A stretch of DNA of 57,500 nucleotides from Rossellomorea sp. y25 (GCF_038049935.1 NZ_CP145886.1:40001-97500), one strand, 5' to 3'. Positions 31,201 to 39,288 are shown, numbered from the stretch's first letter. Notes: a model not told the origin generated them from the letters alone. Program-made: numbers and translations.

Positions 31201-31765
31201 TATTGATTCTGTCGGATTTGATTTGTACTCTCAAATGCTGAAAGAAGCGATCGAGGAACGAAAGGGAGATCTGCCGAAGCAGCCGGAGTCGACCTTTGAA
31301 GTGGATATCGAAATTGACGCCTATATTCCGGATGATTATATTAAAGATGGTCATCAGAAGATTGAAATGTATAAACGATTCCGTTCTCTTTCTTCTCTTC
31401 CGGAAATCGAAGAGCTGGAAGAAGAGATCCTTGACCGATTCGGGGAGTACCCAAAGGAAGTCGGCTATCTATTCTTAATCTCTGAAATGAAAATATACGC
31501 TAAAAATACAAAGCTTGAATCCATTAAGCAGGATAAGAAATCAGTGAACATCTTCATGTCGCCAGAAGGAACGGCACAGATCGATGGTTCCAAGGTCTTT
31601 AACTTATGCAATAAACACGGCCGGGCTGTTGGACTAGGAATGGAAGGCTCTAAGCTTAAAATATCCATCAATACCACACGCTTAGAAGCATCCAAGTGGT
31701 TTAATATGGCTTATGACATCATTAAGCACTTAGATGAAGCATTGAAAGTAGAAGAAAACGCATAA
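28235..31765 (+). CDS. mfd: Transcription-repair coupling factor Mfd
   Basis: A 1176-residue translocase. The N-terminal UvrB-like module covers about 1-340 (TPGEFSLRGGIVDVFP). An RNA-polymerase interaction domain near 490-560 begins GDHVVHVNHGIGKFLG. The RecG-like motor has Walker A GDVGYGKTEVA (about 651-660), DEEQ (751-754), TATPIPRT and QLRGRVGRS, and a C-terminal TRCF domain follows. Mfd removes stalled RNA polymerase and recruits UvrA. The start is TTG at 28235 with GGGGAGG ahead of it. Full family length. Confidence 0.97.
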   Translation: MKGILKQVHQSEEIQSIITGVEEQLSEQLVAGLSGSSRTAYIADVYLQTKKSTIVVTHNLFQAQKIYDDLIQFLSDDEVYLYSANELIAAELSVASPELRAQRIEVLNKLSQNHQGVYIVPVAGLRKILPPKSMWETNQIRFTTGEDIDLDEMLNQLVQMGYQRTGMVSTPGEFSLRGGIVDVFPLTSQNPVRIELFDTEIDSIRLFSVEDQRSIDKLDSMEIGPATEVLLKYENIERLIREIEAGLSSSLKKVKAAAVKEKLTEYIGHEMDQLENGQVPEQIFKYLSLAYENPSSLLDYLPQDGVIFFDEFSRVQEMSESLEKEEAEWYTSLLQEGQIIHDVPVSHAFSKLISTTKLPKVYFSLFLRHIPNTSPQNIFNVSTKPMQNFHGQMNVLKAELDRWKKGKYTVVLLGPDEERVKKLQRVLDDYKIEIAFVEDGDKLLPGTIQMINGSLTSGFELPLQKLAVITEEELFNKRTQKKPRRQKLSNAERIKSYSELKVGDHVVHVNHGIGKFLGIETLEINGVHKDYLHVKYQGNDKLYVPVDQIELVQKYVASENKDPKLYKLGGSEWKKVKSKVQSSVQDIADDLIKLYAEREAAKGYAFSPDGDMQREFEIAFPYEETDDQLRSISEIKHDMERERPMDRLLCGDVGYGKTEVAIRAAFKAIADGKQVAILVPTTILAQQHYETIKERFQDFPVEIGLLSRFRTRKQQQETTKGLKNGTVDIVVGTHRLLSKDIQYRDIGLLIIDEEQRFGVTHKEKIKQLKTNIDVLTLTATPIPRTLHMSMLGVRDLSVIETPPENRFPVQTYVMEYNGALIKEAIEREMARNGQVYFLYNRVEDIERKADEISMLVPDARIAYAHGQMSENELEAVILSFLAGEYDVLVTTTIIETGVDIPNVNTLIVFDADRMGLSQLYQLRGRVGRSNRVAYAYFTYRKDKVLTEVAEKRLQAIKEFTELGSGFKIAMRDLTIRGAGNLLGAQQHGFIDSVGFDLYSQMLKEAIEERKGDLPKQPESTFEVDIEIDAYIPDDYIKDGHQKIEMYKRFRSLSSLPEIEELEEEILDRFGEYPKEVGYLFLISEMKIYAKNTKLESIKQDKKSVNIFMSPEGTAQIDGSKVFNLCNKHGRAVGLGMEGSKLKISINTTRLEASKWFNMAYDIIKHLDEALKVEENA

Positions 31766-32071
31766 AATTGATAGCAGCCTCATTCATCAGATGAAAAACG
31801 GAAATTCTTACCTTCGTTATAATACTGTAACCAAAATGTAAACGCGCTGATTGTTTTACTTTACTATGATAAGGGTATTAGTATTTATGCAGCTGCCAAC
31901 AATGGAAAAAGATACCTGCATTAGAATTTTAGTGAAATTACAGAAAAAATAACTGAATGTGTATAGAACTTCTAAGTTGTAAGATACTAAACTCAACAAT
32001 GGTAAAGTATTCAATAACAAGTTGGTACATTGCCAAATAAAAATCATCTGATGAAAGTGAGGCAACTATAG
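31766..32071. other. Spacer between mfd and spoVT
   Basis: About 300 AT-rich bases. No ORF or strong mfd terminator is visible. The only candidate signal is the sigma-G-like promoter at 31961. Confidence 0.4.
31961..31989 (+). promoter_or_regulatory. Candidate sigma-G promoter of spoVT
   Basis: GTATA (31961-31965), 17 nt, GATACTA (31983-31989). It differs from CATWHTA only in the first base. spoVT is a sigma-G gene in B. subtilis. Confidence 0.45.
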
Positions 32072-32608
32072 ATGAAAGCAACTGGTATTGTTCGTCGTAT
32101 TGATGATTTAGGGCGTGTCGTCATTCCGAAAGAAATTCGTAGAACATTAAGGATTCGCGAGGGAGATCCCCTGGAAATCTTCGTTGATCGTGACGGAGAA
32201 GTCATCTTAAAGAAATACTCCCCAATCAGTGAACTTGGTGACTTTGCTAAGGAATACGGCGAAGCATTATACGACAGCCTTGGAAGTGCTGTTTTAATTT
32301 GCGATCGAGATGCTGTAATCGCAATCTCCGGCGCTTCAAAGAAAGAATATTTAAATAAGAACATCAGTGAACTGGTTGAGAAAGTAATGGATGACCGTAC
32401 GTCTCTATTACACACTCAACAAGGACAAGCTGAACTTGTCGATGGACACGGTGAGGATCTTGCTTCCTATACGATTGCCCCGATTGTCGCAAATGGTGAC
32501 CCGATTGGTGCCGTTGCGATCTTCTCGAAGGAACGTACAGTAGGCGAAGTGGAACAAAAGGCAGTAGAAACGGCAGCTGGCTTTTTAGCAAGACAAATGG
32601 AGCAATAA
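32072..32608 (+). CDS. spoVT: Stage V sporulation regulator SpoVT
   Basis: A 178-residue forespore regulator. The N-terminal AbrB-type swapped-hairpin domain is MKATGIVRRIDDLGRVVIPKEIRRTL (about 1-50), and the C-terminal GAF-like domain covers about 58-178. SpoVT tunes sigma-G-dependent genes up or down. GTGAGGC precedes the ATG. Its first 50 residues resemble AbrB encoded at 11219; the GAF part does not occur in AbrB. Confidence 0.97.
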   Translation: MKATGIVRRIDDLGRVVIPKEIRRTLRIREGDPLEIFVDRDGEVILKKYSPISELGDFAKEYGEALYDSLGSAVLICDRDAVIAISGASKKEYLNKNISELVEKVMDDRTSLLHTQQGQAELVDGHGEDLASYTIAPIVANGDPIGAVAIFSKERTVGEVEQKAVETAAGFLARQMEQ

Positions 32609-32612
32609 CCTT

Positions 32613-32645
32613 AAGGAGTGGCACATAGCCGCTCTTCTTTTTTGT
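32613..32645 (+). terminator. Terminator of spoVT
   Basis: Stem GAGTGGC/GCCGCTC with AAG/CTT outside, loop ACATA, then TTCTTTTTTG. Confidence 0.8.
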
Positions 32646-32784
32646 TTTGGGCTGTTAAACGATGCTAGTGGAGAAAACAGACAGCTCTTTATGGTAAAAT
32701 GACCAGTACATAAATGATTTTTTCTCTGTCTGATCAGACACTTCAGAGCATTGAAAAAGTGGTACAGAAAGGCAGGAAAACTGG

Positions 32785-34404
32785 TTGAGTAAGAAATACT
32801 CCTCCAATCAATTTTTGAAGGGGGCAATGGTATTAACGGTTGCCGCACTAGTGACGAAGATATTAAGTGCTGTATATCGAGTGCCGTTTCAAAATATTGT
32901 TGGTGATATTGGTTTTTATATCTATCAGCAGGTGTATCCCTTTTACGGAATTGCCATTGCATTATCCACCTATGGATTCCCTGTGATCATCTCGAAGTTA
33001 GTAGCCGAGAAATTAGAATATGAAGATGAAGAAGGGGCGAAGAATATAGTTGTCACCTCCTTCCTGTTTCTATGTCTTGTTGGAATAAGCTGGTTTCTTC
33101 TCGTTTACTTTGGTGCGGGGGTCATTGCCGATTGGATGGGAGATCCACTCCTTAAACCGTTGATTCAAGTCATTTCTTTATCCTTTCTATTGTTAGCTCC
33201 CCTTTCTGTTATGAGGGGATACTATCAAGGAAGAGAAGATATGGTGCCAACCGCCGTTTCGCAGGTGACGGAGCAGACGATAAGAGTGACGACAATTCTT
33301 GTTTTTTCCACGATATTGATATCTCAAGGATATTCCCTGTATATCACAGGGAACGGAGCGCTATTCGGTTCGATAACCGGTGGTCTTGGAGGCTTGCTGG
33401 TTTTACTTTTCTTTGTGTCTGCACGGAAGGAGAAGCTGTTTTCACGTAAATCCCTTAGATTGCCAGAAGATTACTTATATATTTGGTCACGATTGTTAAA
33501 GAATGGAACCGCCATTTGTGTAAGTGCCATGCTGCTGGTCCTTCTTCAGTTTGTTGATTCCTTGAATGTATATTCCCTCTTAACCTCATCAGGTATGGAA
33601 GCGGAAACGGCGAAAACCTGGAAAGGGATTTATGACCGGGGACAACCCTTTGTCCAGCTGGGTACTGTAGTGGCGACCTCCATTTCCCTGACCATTGTCC
33701 CATTGGTGACAAGTGCCTATCTGAAACAGAAAGATGATTTAGTGAGGGAGTACAGTCAGCTATCCCTTAAAATTAGCATTACCATCGGATTTGCTGCAAC
33801 ATTGGGAATCATTAATATCATGGTTCCCACCAATACGATGTTATTTGAAAATGCCCTCGGCTCAAAGGTCATAGCCGTTTTTTGTGTATCGATTTTCTTT
33901 AGCTGTCTTATTCTTACGTTTGCAGGTATTTTCCAAGGAATCGGAAAAATCTATTTTCCTGCGTTCTGTATTATGATGGGCATTCTTTTAAAATATATCG
34001 GCAACGCCTATCTCGTTCCTGTCATGGGGATCATGGGGGCGTCCATCGCGACTGTTGCTTCTTTAACTGTTATTGCCGGAATGATGATCGGGAAGCTAAG
34101 AAGGTTATTCCCTATTCGGTTTTTCCCCTTTTCTTTCTACAAAACATTACTTCTTAGCGGTGGATCCATGACCATCGGGTTACAGGTGTTATTGCGGATT
34201 TATGATACACTTTTAGACAAAGGAATGCCTGAACGGGAGCTTTCCGTCCTCTTTTCTTTAGGAGGGGTTTGTATCGGTGGCATGATCTTTCTGATCGTAT
34301 TTTTAAGAGGGAATGTCCTCACAAGAGAAGAAATCAGTTTCTTGCCATTTGGGAGTAAATGGGTTTGGTTGATGAATAAAGCACAACCAATGAATAAAAA
34401 GTAG
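32785..34404 (+). CDS. yabM: Polysaccharide/lipid flippase of the MVF family (YabM, SpoVB-like)
   Basis: A 539-residue membrane protein with about 14 hydrophobic segments along its length, of the MurJ/SpoVB/YtgP type. Such proteins flip lipid-linked wall precursors. N-terminal FLKGAMVLTVAALVTKILSAVYRVPFQNIVGDIGFYIYQQVYPFYGIA-type sequence is characteristic. SpoVB and YtgP are paralogues; YabM is defined here by position between spoVT and yabN. The substrate is not known. The start is TTG at 32785 with AGGAAAA nearby. Confidence 0.9.
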   Translation: MSKKYSSNQFLKGAMVLTVAALVTKILSAVYRVPFQNIVGDIGFYIYQQVYPFYGIAIALSTYGFPVIISKLVAEKLEYEDEEGAKNIVVTSFLFLCLVGISWFLLVYFGAGVIADWMGDPLLKPLIQVISLSFLLLAPLSVMRGYYQGREDMVPTAVSQVTEQTIRVTTILVFSTILISQGYSLYITGNGALFGSITGGLGGLLVLLFFVSARKEKLFSRKSLRLPEDYLYIWSRLLKNGTAICVSAMLLVLLQFVDSLNVYSLLTSSGMEAETAKTWKGIYDRGQPFVQLGTVVATSISLTIVPLVTSAYLKQKDDLVREYSQLSLKISITIGFAATLGIINIMVPTNTMLFENALGSKVIAVFCVSIFFSCLILTFAGIFQGIGKIYFPAFCIMMGILLKYIGNAYLVPVMGIMGASIATVASLTVIAGMMIGKLRRLFPIRFFPFSFYKTLLLSGGSMTIGLQVLLRIYDTLLDKGMPERELSVLFSLGGVCIGGMIFLIVFLRGNVLTREEISFLPFGSKWVWLMNKAQPMNKK

Positions 34405-34417
34405 CGAGGAGATCAAT

Positions 34418-35878
34418 ATGCATACAATAACAATTGTGGGTTTAGGTGCAGGAGATATCGAACAACTCCCTTTAGGAGTATACCGATTAATAAAGAGTAG
34501 CTCTCATCTATATTTACGTACGAAGGAGCATCCAGTCGTAAAGGATTTAACAGCTGAAGGAGTCGAGTTTCAATCCTTCGATGCTGTATATGAAAAGCAT
34601 GAACAATTCGACCACGTGTATGAAGAAATTGTACGTGAGTTGGTTAGGGAATCTGAACAGCATCCACTCGTCTATGCCGTTCCGGGTCATCCCTTAGTGG
34701 CTGAAAAAGCTGTTCAAATGCTTCTTGACCTACAGAAAGAAGGGAAGATCCAGGTGTCGATCGGCGGGGGGCAGAGCTTCATTGATGCTTTGTTCGCTTC
34801 AGTCGGAGCGGATCCCATAGATGGCTTTCAGCTATTGGACGGTACCAGCTTAAAGCTTCACGATATACATATGAATCAACAGCTGATTATCGGACAGGTG
34901 TATGATGCTTTCGTTGCTTCTGAGGTGAAGATTACCTTGATGGAACTCTATCCGTATGATTATGAAGTGATGCTCGTGACAGCGGCTGGCAGCAAGGAAG
35001 AGAAGGTGGAAAGAATCCCGCTGGTGGAACTTGATCGTGTGGCCCACCTCAGTAATGTAACAAGCTTATATGTCCCGGCAGTGAAAGAAATGGAATCTAC
35101 TTATAAGCAATATACTACATTAAGAGAAATCATTTCGACACTAAGGGGACCTGATGGGTGTCCGTGGGATAAAGAGCAAACTCATCATTCCCTCAAGAAA
35201 TACTTACTCGAAGAAACGTACGAATTACTGGAAGCCATTGAAGAAGAGGATATTGAGCATATGATTGAAGAACTGGGGGATGTCCTGCTCCAGGTCATGC
35301 TTCATGCCCAAATAGGTGAGGATGAAGGAATGTTCACGATGGAGGAAGTGATTGAAAGTCTTGCTTCCAAAATGGTCCGAAGACACCCTCATGTATTCGG
35401 TTCGGTTCAAGTAGAAAATACGGAACAAGTGAAAGCGAACTGGGATGAAATCAAGAAGCAAGAAAAGTCGGATGAACATGAACCGATGCTTAAGAACGTT
35501 GCCAAAGGAATGCCGGCTCTCATGAAGGCATACGAATACCAGAAAAAAGCCGCAAAAGTAGGATTTGATTGGCCAGAACCACAAGGTGCCTGGGAAAAAG
35601 TATGGGAAGAATTAAAGGAATTTGAAAACGAGGTCGAGAATAATAGTGAAAACCATATCAAAAAAGAATTTGGAGATATTTTATTCGCGCTGATCAATGT
35701 GGCCAGATTCTATAAGATATTTCCAGAGGAAGCCCTGGCTATGACCAATACTAAATTTTATCGCCGCTTCTCTTATGTGGAAGAGCAGGTTTTGAAAACG
35801 GGGAAGAGCTTCGATGAATTTACACTAGAAGAATTAGACCAATTTTGGAACGAAGCCAAAAAGATGAATATCGAATAA
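34418..35878 (+). CDS. yabN: YabN: tetrapyrrole-methylase domain fused to MazG pyrophosphohydrolase
   Basis: A 486-residue two-domain protein. The N-terminal SAM methylase-type domain covers about 1-220 (ITIVGLGAGDIEQLPLGVYRL, YAVPGHPLVAE). The C-terminal MazG part covers about 230-480, with LRGPDGCPWDKEQTHHSLKKYLLEETYEL and the metal-binding EELGDVLLQ and KKEFGDILFALIN. MazG hydrolyses NTPs to NMP and PPi; the role of the methylase domain is unknown. The same fusion occurs in B. subtilis. The gene is 13 nt after yabM and rqcP follows 13 nt later. Confidence 0.93.
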   Translation: MHTITIVGLGAGDIEQLPLGVYRLIKSSSHLYLRTKEHPVVKDLTAEGVEFQSFDAVYEKHEQFDHVYEEIVRELVRESEQHPLVYAVPGHPLVAEKAVQMLLDLQKEGKIQVSIGGGQSFIDALFASVGADPIDGFQLLDGTSLKLHDIHMNQQLIIGQVYDAFVASEVKITLMELYPYDYEVMLVTAAGSKEEKVERIPLVELDRVAHLSNVTSLYVPAVKEMESTYKQYTTLREIISTLRGPDGCPWDKEQTHHSLKKYLLEETYELLEAIEEEDIEHMIEELGDVLLQVMLHAQIGEDEGMFTMEEVIESLASKMVRRHPHVFGSVQVENTEQVKANWDEIKKQEKSDEHEPMLKNVAKGMPALMKAYEYQKKAAKVGFDWPEPQGAWEKVWEELKEFENEVENNSENHIKKEFGDILFALINVARFYKIFPEEALAMTNTKFYRRFSYVEEQVLKTGKSFDEFTLEELDQFWNEAKKMNIE

Positions 35879-35891
35879 GGGGAAATGTATA

Positions 35892-36170
35892 ATGGTATCC
35901 ATGAGATTAGATAAATTTTTAAAAGTATCAAGACTGATAAAAAGAAGAACGATGGCGAAAGAAATTGCCGATCAGGGCCGTATAACAGTGAATGGACTGC
36001 AAGCAAAAGCGAGCTCTAACGTGAAAGTCGGAGACGAATTAAGCGTGAGGTTTGGTCAAAAGATTATGAGGGTAAAGATAGAAAGGCTACTTGAAACGAC
36101 CAAAAAAGAAGAAGCGAGTGGACTTTATTCCGTTCTTTCAGAAGAAAGAGTTCAAGAAGAAACGGAGTAA
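35892..36170 (+). CDS. rqcP: RqcP (YabO), S4-domain ribosome quality control factor
   Basis: A 92-residue S4 RNA-binding protein (Hsp15-like): MRLDKFLKVSRLIKRRTMAKEIADQGRITVNG. In B. subtilis RqcP works with RqcH on obstructed 50S subunits to add C-terminal Ala tails to stalled chains. AAGGGGA lies eight bases before the ATG at 35892; a second ATG at 35901, matching the usual N-terminus, is possible. The acidic C-terminus extends a few residues beyond B. subtilis. Confidence 0.93.
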   Translation: MVSMRLDKFLKVSRLIKRRTMAKEIADQGRITVNGLQAKASSNVKVGDELSVRFGQKIMRVKIERLLETTKKEEASGLYSVLSEERVQEETE

Positions 36171-36250
36171 GGATTACATAGTCAGAGGTTCTATTTTCCT
36201 CCCGAAAACATAAACATAGTTACAAAGCTTGTACTATGGGAATGTGAGGG

Positions 36251-36559
36251 ATGGATATGAATCAATATTATGATGGGAACAAAGATAAAACCACTTTTCA
36301 AGAGCATGACGTTATGATGAGAGGCCGCAAGCTTCTTGATATCACGGGTGTTAAACAAGTGGAAAGCTTCGATAATGAAGAGTTTCTCCTCGAAACCGTG
36401 ATGGGCTTTTTGTCTGTCAGAGGCCAAAATCTTCAAATGAAAAATTTAGACGTGGACAAAGGCATTGTCTCCATTAAAGGAAAGGTGTTTGATCTCGTTT
36501 ACCTGGATGAACAAAATGGGGAGAAGGCTAAAGGCTTCTTTAGCAAGCTGTTTCGATGA
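36251..36559 (+). CDS. yabP: Sporulation protein YabP
   Basis: A 102-residue protein of the YabP/YqfC family: HDVMMRGRKLLDITGVKQVESFDNEEF and LDVDKGIVSIKGKV. In B. subtilis it is made in the mother cell under sigma-E and is required for sporulation. Its last four bases overlap yabQ (ATGA), so the two are coupled. I do not see a convincing sigma-E promoter in the 80-nt gap after rqcP. Confidence 0.93.
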   Translation: MDMNQYYDGNKDKTTFQEHDVMMRGRKLLDITGVKQVESFDNEEFLLETVMGFLSVRGQNLQMKNLDVDKGIVSIKGKVFDLVYLDEQNGEKAKGFFSKLFR

Positions 36560-37209
36560 CACTCTCAATCCAGTTCTATACCATGCTTTCCATGATCGGT
36601 ATGGGAGCTTTATTTGGTGCGACATTGGATACTTACAATCGTTTCTTAAACCGGTCAGAAAGAAAACGGTGGCTTGTATTCCTAAACGACATTATGTTTT
36701 GGATATTACAAGCCCTGTCTATCTTTTACATTTTATTTGTCGTCAATTTTGGTGAGATTCGATTTTATATTTTCATTGCTTTGCTGTGTGGCTTTGCTGG
36801 TTATCAAGCTCTCATCAAGCAGTTTTATCTTGCCTTTTTGGAACGACTGATCTTATTTTTTATCTCCCTTTATAATTTTGCTGTGCAAATGGTGAAAAAA
36901 TTAATCTATTCACCGATAAAATGGATAATCGTGCTTCTCATTACAATGGTTTTATCTGTAGGAAAAGGGCTCTTATCCGTCATAATCTTCCTTTTAAAGG
37001 TGATCTGGAGGGTATTGCATTGGGCGATTAAGCTCGTAACTGCTCCAATATGGTGGATATTAAAGGGTATTTGGAATTTATTGCCGAAAAATCTTACAAA
37101 AAGAGTCGAGAAGTTATATAATAAACTGGCAGGGATTTTTAAAGCGTATATCAAAAAAGTATATAGAGTGGTAGAAAAGTTTAACAAGAAACCTAAAGAT
37201 AAAGAATAG
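36556..37209 (+). CDS. yabQ: Sporulation membrane protein YabQ
   Basis: A 217-residue membrane protein with four or five hydrophobic segments in about 1-150 (SIQFYTMLSMIGMGALFGAT, IMFWILQALSIFYILFVV, IFIALLCGFAGYQ, LILFFISLYNFAVQ, WIIVLLITMVLSVGKG) and a long basic C-terminal tail. In B. subtilis it localises to the outer forespore membrane and is needed for cortex formation. It overlaps yabP by 4 nt. It is somewhat longer at the C-terminus than in some relatives. Confidence 0.92.
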   Translation: MTLSIQFYTMLSMIGMGALFGATLDTYNRFLNRSERKRWLVFLNDIMFWILQALSIFYILFVVNFGEIRFYIFIALLCGFAGYQALIKQFYLAFLERLILFFISLYNFAVQMVKKLIYSPIKWIIVLLITMVLSVGKGLLSVIIFLLKVIWRVLHWAIKLVTAPIWWILKGIWNLLPKNLTKRVEKLYNKLAGIFKAYIKKVYRVVEKFNKKPKDKE

Positions 37210-37252
37210 GGCTTACGGCTTTGCCACTCCATATTGTAAAGGAGGTTTGGGA

Positions 37253-37642
37253 ATGAGAAAAAACGTGACACCAATGGAAAATGAATATGTCCGTCATCAG
37301 GAGCATATGCATAAATCGTCTTCTAAGAGAAAAAAGCGTTTGGTCCGTCGATTAGCAGTTTTTTTTGTTTTAGTTTTGGCAATTAGTGGATTTTTAGTTT
37401 CGACTCTCATTTCCAGAGCCCAAGTTTTAGAAGATAAACGTACTGAAAAAGCACAATTAGAAAAAAAGTTAGAACATCTTAAAGATAAGCAAACCGCGTT
37501 GGAAGAAGAGATTGTGAAGCTTAACGACGATGAATATATAGCCAAACTGGCGCGCCGGGATTACTTTTTATCAGATGATGGTGAGATTATTTTCAACATA
37601 CCTGAACCAGATAAAGAGAAAGAAGAAGAGGTGTCTTATTGA
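37253..37642 (+). CDS. divIC: Cell division protein DivIC (FtsB-like)
   Basis: A 129-residue bitopic protein. It has a basic cytoplasmic N-terminus (SSSKRKKRLVRR), one membrane segment at about 34-53, then an outside coiled coil (about 57-92) and an acidic end. With FtsL and DivIB it links the Z ring to septal wall synthesis. ATG 37253 has GGAGG seven bases upstream; a TTG at 37247 would add two residues and is too near the ribosome site. Confidence 0.94.
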   Translation: MRKNVTPMENEYVRHQEHMHKSSSKRKKRLVRRLAVFFVLVLAISGFLVSTLISRAQVLEDKRTEKAQLEKKLEHLKDKQTALEEEIVKLNDDEYIAKLARRDYFLSDDGEIIFNIPEPDKEKEEEVSY

Positions 37643-37656
37643 CACTCTTTTTTTTA
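37627..37656 (+). terminator. Terminator of divIC
   Basis: Stem AGAG-GTGTC/GACAC-TCT around TTATT spans the stop codon, followed by eight T. Confidence 0.8.
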
Positions 37657-37716
37657 ATTGGCTATAATATATAATAAGGTTTATCTTTTATCATTTTAAG
37701 GAGGAGCATTTCTTTT

Positions 37717-38145
37717 ATGTCAATCGAAGTAGGCAGCAAGTTACAGGGTAAGGTAACAGGTATTACAAATTTTGGAGCGTTCGTGGAATTATCGGAAGGT
37801 TCAACAGGTTTAGTTCACATTAGTGAAGTTGCAGACAACTATGTTAAGGATATTAACGAGCACCTTAAAGTTGGCGACGAAGTAACGGTTAAGGTTATTA
37901 ATGTTGAGAAAGATGGAAAGATCGGTTTGTCCATCCGAAAAGCGAAAGAGCAACCACAACGCCCGCAGCGCCCTCAGCGTCCTCAACGCCCGCGTAGTAA
38001 TAATAACAAACAGAACGACACACGCACTAAAGAGAGTTTCGAACAAAAGATGGCACGTTTCTTGAAAGACAGTGAGGATCGTTTATCATCTTTAAAGAAG
38101 AATACTGAGTCTCGTCGTGGTGGAAGAGGGGCGAAAAAAGGTTAA
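37717..38145 (+). CDS. yabR: S1 RNA-binding domain protein YabR
   Basis: A 142-residue protein. One S1 domain (about 3-72) has GKVTGITNFGAFVEL and GLVHISEVA. A PQRP-repeat stretch (about 78-92) and a basic tail follow (SRRGGRGAKKG). Family members relate to polynucleotide phosphorylase S1 domains and the general stress protein YugI (GSP13). The role in Bacillus is not settled. AAGGAGGAG precedes the ATG. It is slightly longer than B. subtilis YabR (128) owing to the PQRP repeats. Confidence 0.92.
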   Translation: MSIEVGSKLQGKVTGITNFGAFVELSEGSTGLVHISEVADNYVKDINEHLKVGDEVTVKVINVEKDGKIGLSIRKAKEQPQRPQRPQRPQRPRSNNNKQNDTRTKESFEQKMARFLKDSEDRLSSLKKNTESRRGGRGAKKG

Positions 38146-38183
38146 CTTGCTGTCTATTAACTCATATAGCAGGTTGTGAACGG

Positions 38184-38225
38184 AAAACAGGCATACTCAT
38201 TATGATGAGTGTGCCTGTTTTTTTT
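38184..38225 (+). terminator. Terminator of yabR
   Basis: A 16-base stem AAAACAGGCATACTCA/TGAGTGTGCCTGTTTT (one G-U pair), followed by seven or more T. Confidence 0.92.
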
Positions 38226-38301
38226 ATATTGTGGAGACAGGAAAATGACATGCCCCCATCGAATTAATATAGTCTTAACTAACTTTATGGAGGCAGCCAT
38301 T

Positions 38302-38772
38302 ATGAAAAAAGAACAGATAATCGATCATCATGAATCGTTTAAGCTGTGGCTTAATGAATTGAAAAAGATAAATGATAACGAGTGGTTTCAGCCAATGGAG
38401 GAAAGCAAATGGTCGATTGCTGCAAATGTTTCTCACATGATCAAATGGGACCAATATTCCTTAGAAGAGCTTCTTCCAAATATTTCAGAAGGAGCGCAGC
38501 TGTCTCCCTTTCCGGATTTTCAACGTTTTAATGGAGAAGCTGAAAAATATGCGCATGACGTGGTCAATAAGGAAGCTTTGATTGAAGAGGGTATCAAAAC
38601 ACGCGATTCAATTATAGCTTATGTAAATAGCTTATCAGATGATGATTTACAACTTTCGTTCTCTGTAGGAGATCAAAGCTTTACACTTGAAGAGTTTTTT
38701 GAAGATTTTATCGGTCATGATAAACATCACCAGGAGCAAGTTGAAGAAGTGGTGTCTGCCGAAAAAGCCTGA
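38302..38772 (+). CDS. DinB-superfamily protein
   Basis: A 156-residue four-helix protein of the DinB/YfiT group. A histidine in VSHMIKWDQYS and the C-terminal FIGHDKHHQEQVEEV give the three-His metal site typical of the fold. Members include thiol transferases using bacillithiol; no substrate can be named. ATG 38302 follows GGAGG (38289-38293); an upstream frame from 38209 crosses the yabR terminator and is rejected. It is not part of the B. subtilis yabR-spoIIE interval, so it is an insertion in this lineage. Confidence 0.85.
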   Translation: MKKEQIIDHHESFKLWLNELKKINDNEWFQPMEESKWSIAANVSHMIKWDQYSLEELLPNISEGAQLSPFPDFQRFNGEAEKYAHDVVNKEALIEEGIKTRDSIIAYVNSLSDDDLQLSFSVGDQSFTLEEFFEDFIGHDKHHQEQVEEVVSAEKA

Positions 38773-38807
38773 TTTGCACATTCATACGAAAAGAACTTGA
38801 ATATAAA

Positions 38808-38840
38808 AAAAAGACTATCATAACTGATAGTCTTTTTTTA
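38808..38840 (-). terminator. Bidirectional terminator between the DinB-family gene and tRNA genes
   Basis: Stem AAAAAAGACTATCA/TGATAGTCTTTTTT, loop TAAC. The A- and T-runs serve both the minus-strand tRNAs and the plus-strand gene. Confidence 0.9.
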
Positions 38841-38843
38841 CTA

Positions 38844-38915
38844 TGACCCGTACGGGATTCGAACCCGTGTTACCGCCGTGAAAGGGCGGTGTCTTAACCG
38901 CTTGACCAACGGGCC
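38844..38915 (-). tRNA. tRNA-Glu (TTC)
   Basis: 72 nt on the minus strand. Acceptor arms GGCCCGT/ACGGGTC, anticodon loop CCTTTCACG with TTC, and T arm ACGGGTTCGAATCCCGT. No CCA is encoded. It is downstream of the tRNA-Met gene in the same transcript. In B. subtilis a tRNA pair lies at the same place. Confidence 0.97.
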
Positions 38916-38923
38916 TCAAAATA

Positions 38924-39000
38924 TGGTAGCGGCGGAGGGGATCGAACCCCCGACCTCACGGGTATGAACCGTACGCTCTAGCCAGCTGAGCTACACCGCC
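38924..39000 (-). tRNA. tRNA-Met (CAT), elongator
   Basis: 77 nt on the minus strand including the encoded CCA. Acceptor GGCGGTG, anticodon loop with CAT, T arm CGGGGGTTCGATCCCCT. It looks like the elongator tRNA-Met of B. subtilis. Eight nt separate it from tRNA-Glu. Confidence 0.95.
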
Positions 39001-39031
39001 ATATTGTATGCACCTTTTAGGCACAAAATCT

Positions 39032-39060
39032 ATGATACATAGAAAGAATTATCTTGTCAA
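39032..39060 (-). promoter_or_regulatory. Sigma-A promoter of the tRNA-Met/tRNA-Glu unit
   Basis: On the minus strand TTGACA, 17 nt, TATCAT; the transcript would begin about 25 nt before tRNA-Met. Confidence 0.8.
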
Positions 39061-39224
39061 TATACTCTCGTAAAGAATTTGTCAAAATTCCCTTAAGTCT
39101 AGTTGCATAAGCGTTTAAGACGAAAAAAGCAGTAAGGGATAGTGAATGAGACGAGAATATTCTGAATATTTTACCGGAATCCATAGAAAGTCGTCGAAAC
39201 TTTCTTGGTGTGTATTCCCTCATT

Positions 39225-39257
39225 TTGACAAAGTTTTAAGCTTGTACCATTTATACT
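39225..39257 (+). promoter_or_regulatory. spoIIE promoter with 21-bp spacer
   Basis: TTGACA (39225-39230), 21 nt, TATACT (39252-39257). Spo0A-activated sigma-A promoters of this kind have a displaced -35; B. subtilis spoIIE has the same 21-bp spacing. A 0A-like box CGTCGAA occurs at 39192-39198 and another degenerate AGACGAA near 39118. Confidence 0.75.
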
Positions 39258-39288
39258 GAACAAAAAAGAAATGGGGAGTGTTTCATAC

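Noticed and set aside
35225..35584. 119-codon minus-strand frame inside yabN
   Set aside because: Antisense shadow of the MazG domain coding sequence.
38209..38301. N-terminal extension of the DinB-family gene
   Set aside because: It starts in the yabR terminator; a strong ribosome site supports the start at 38302.
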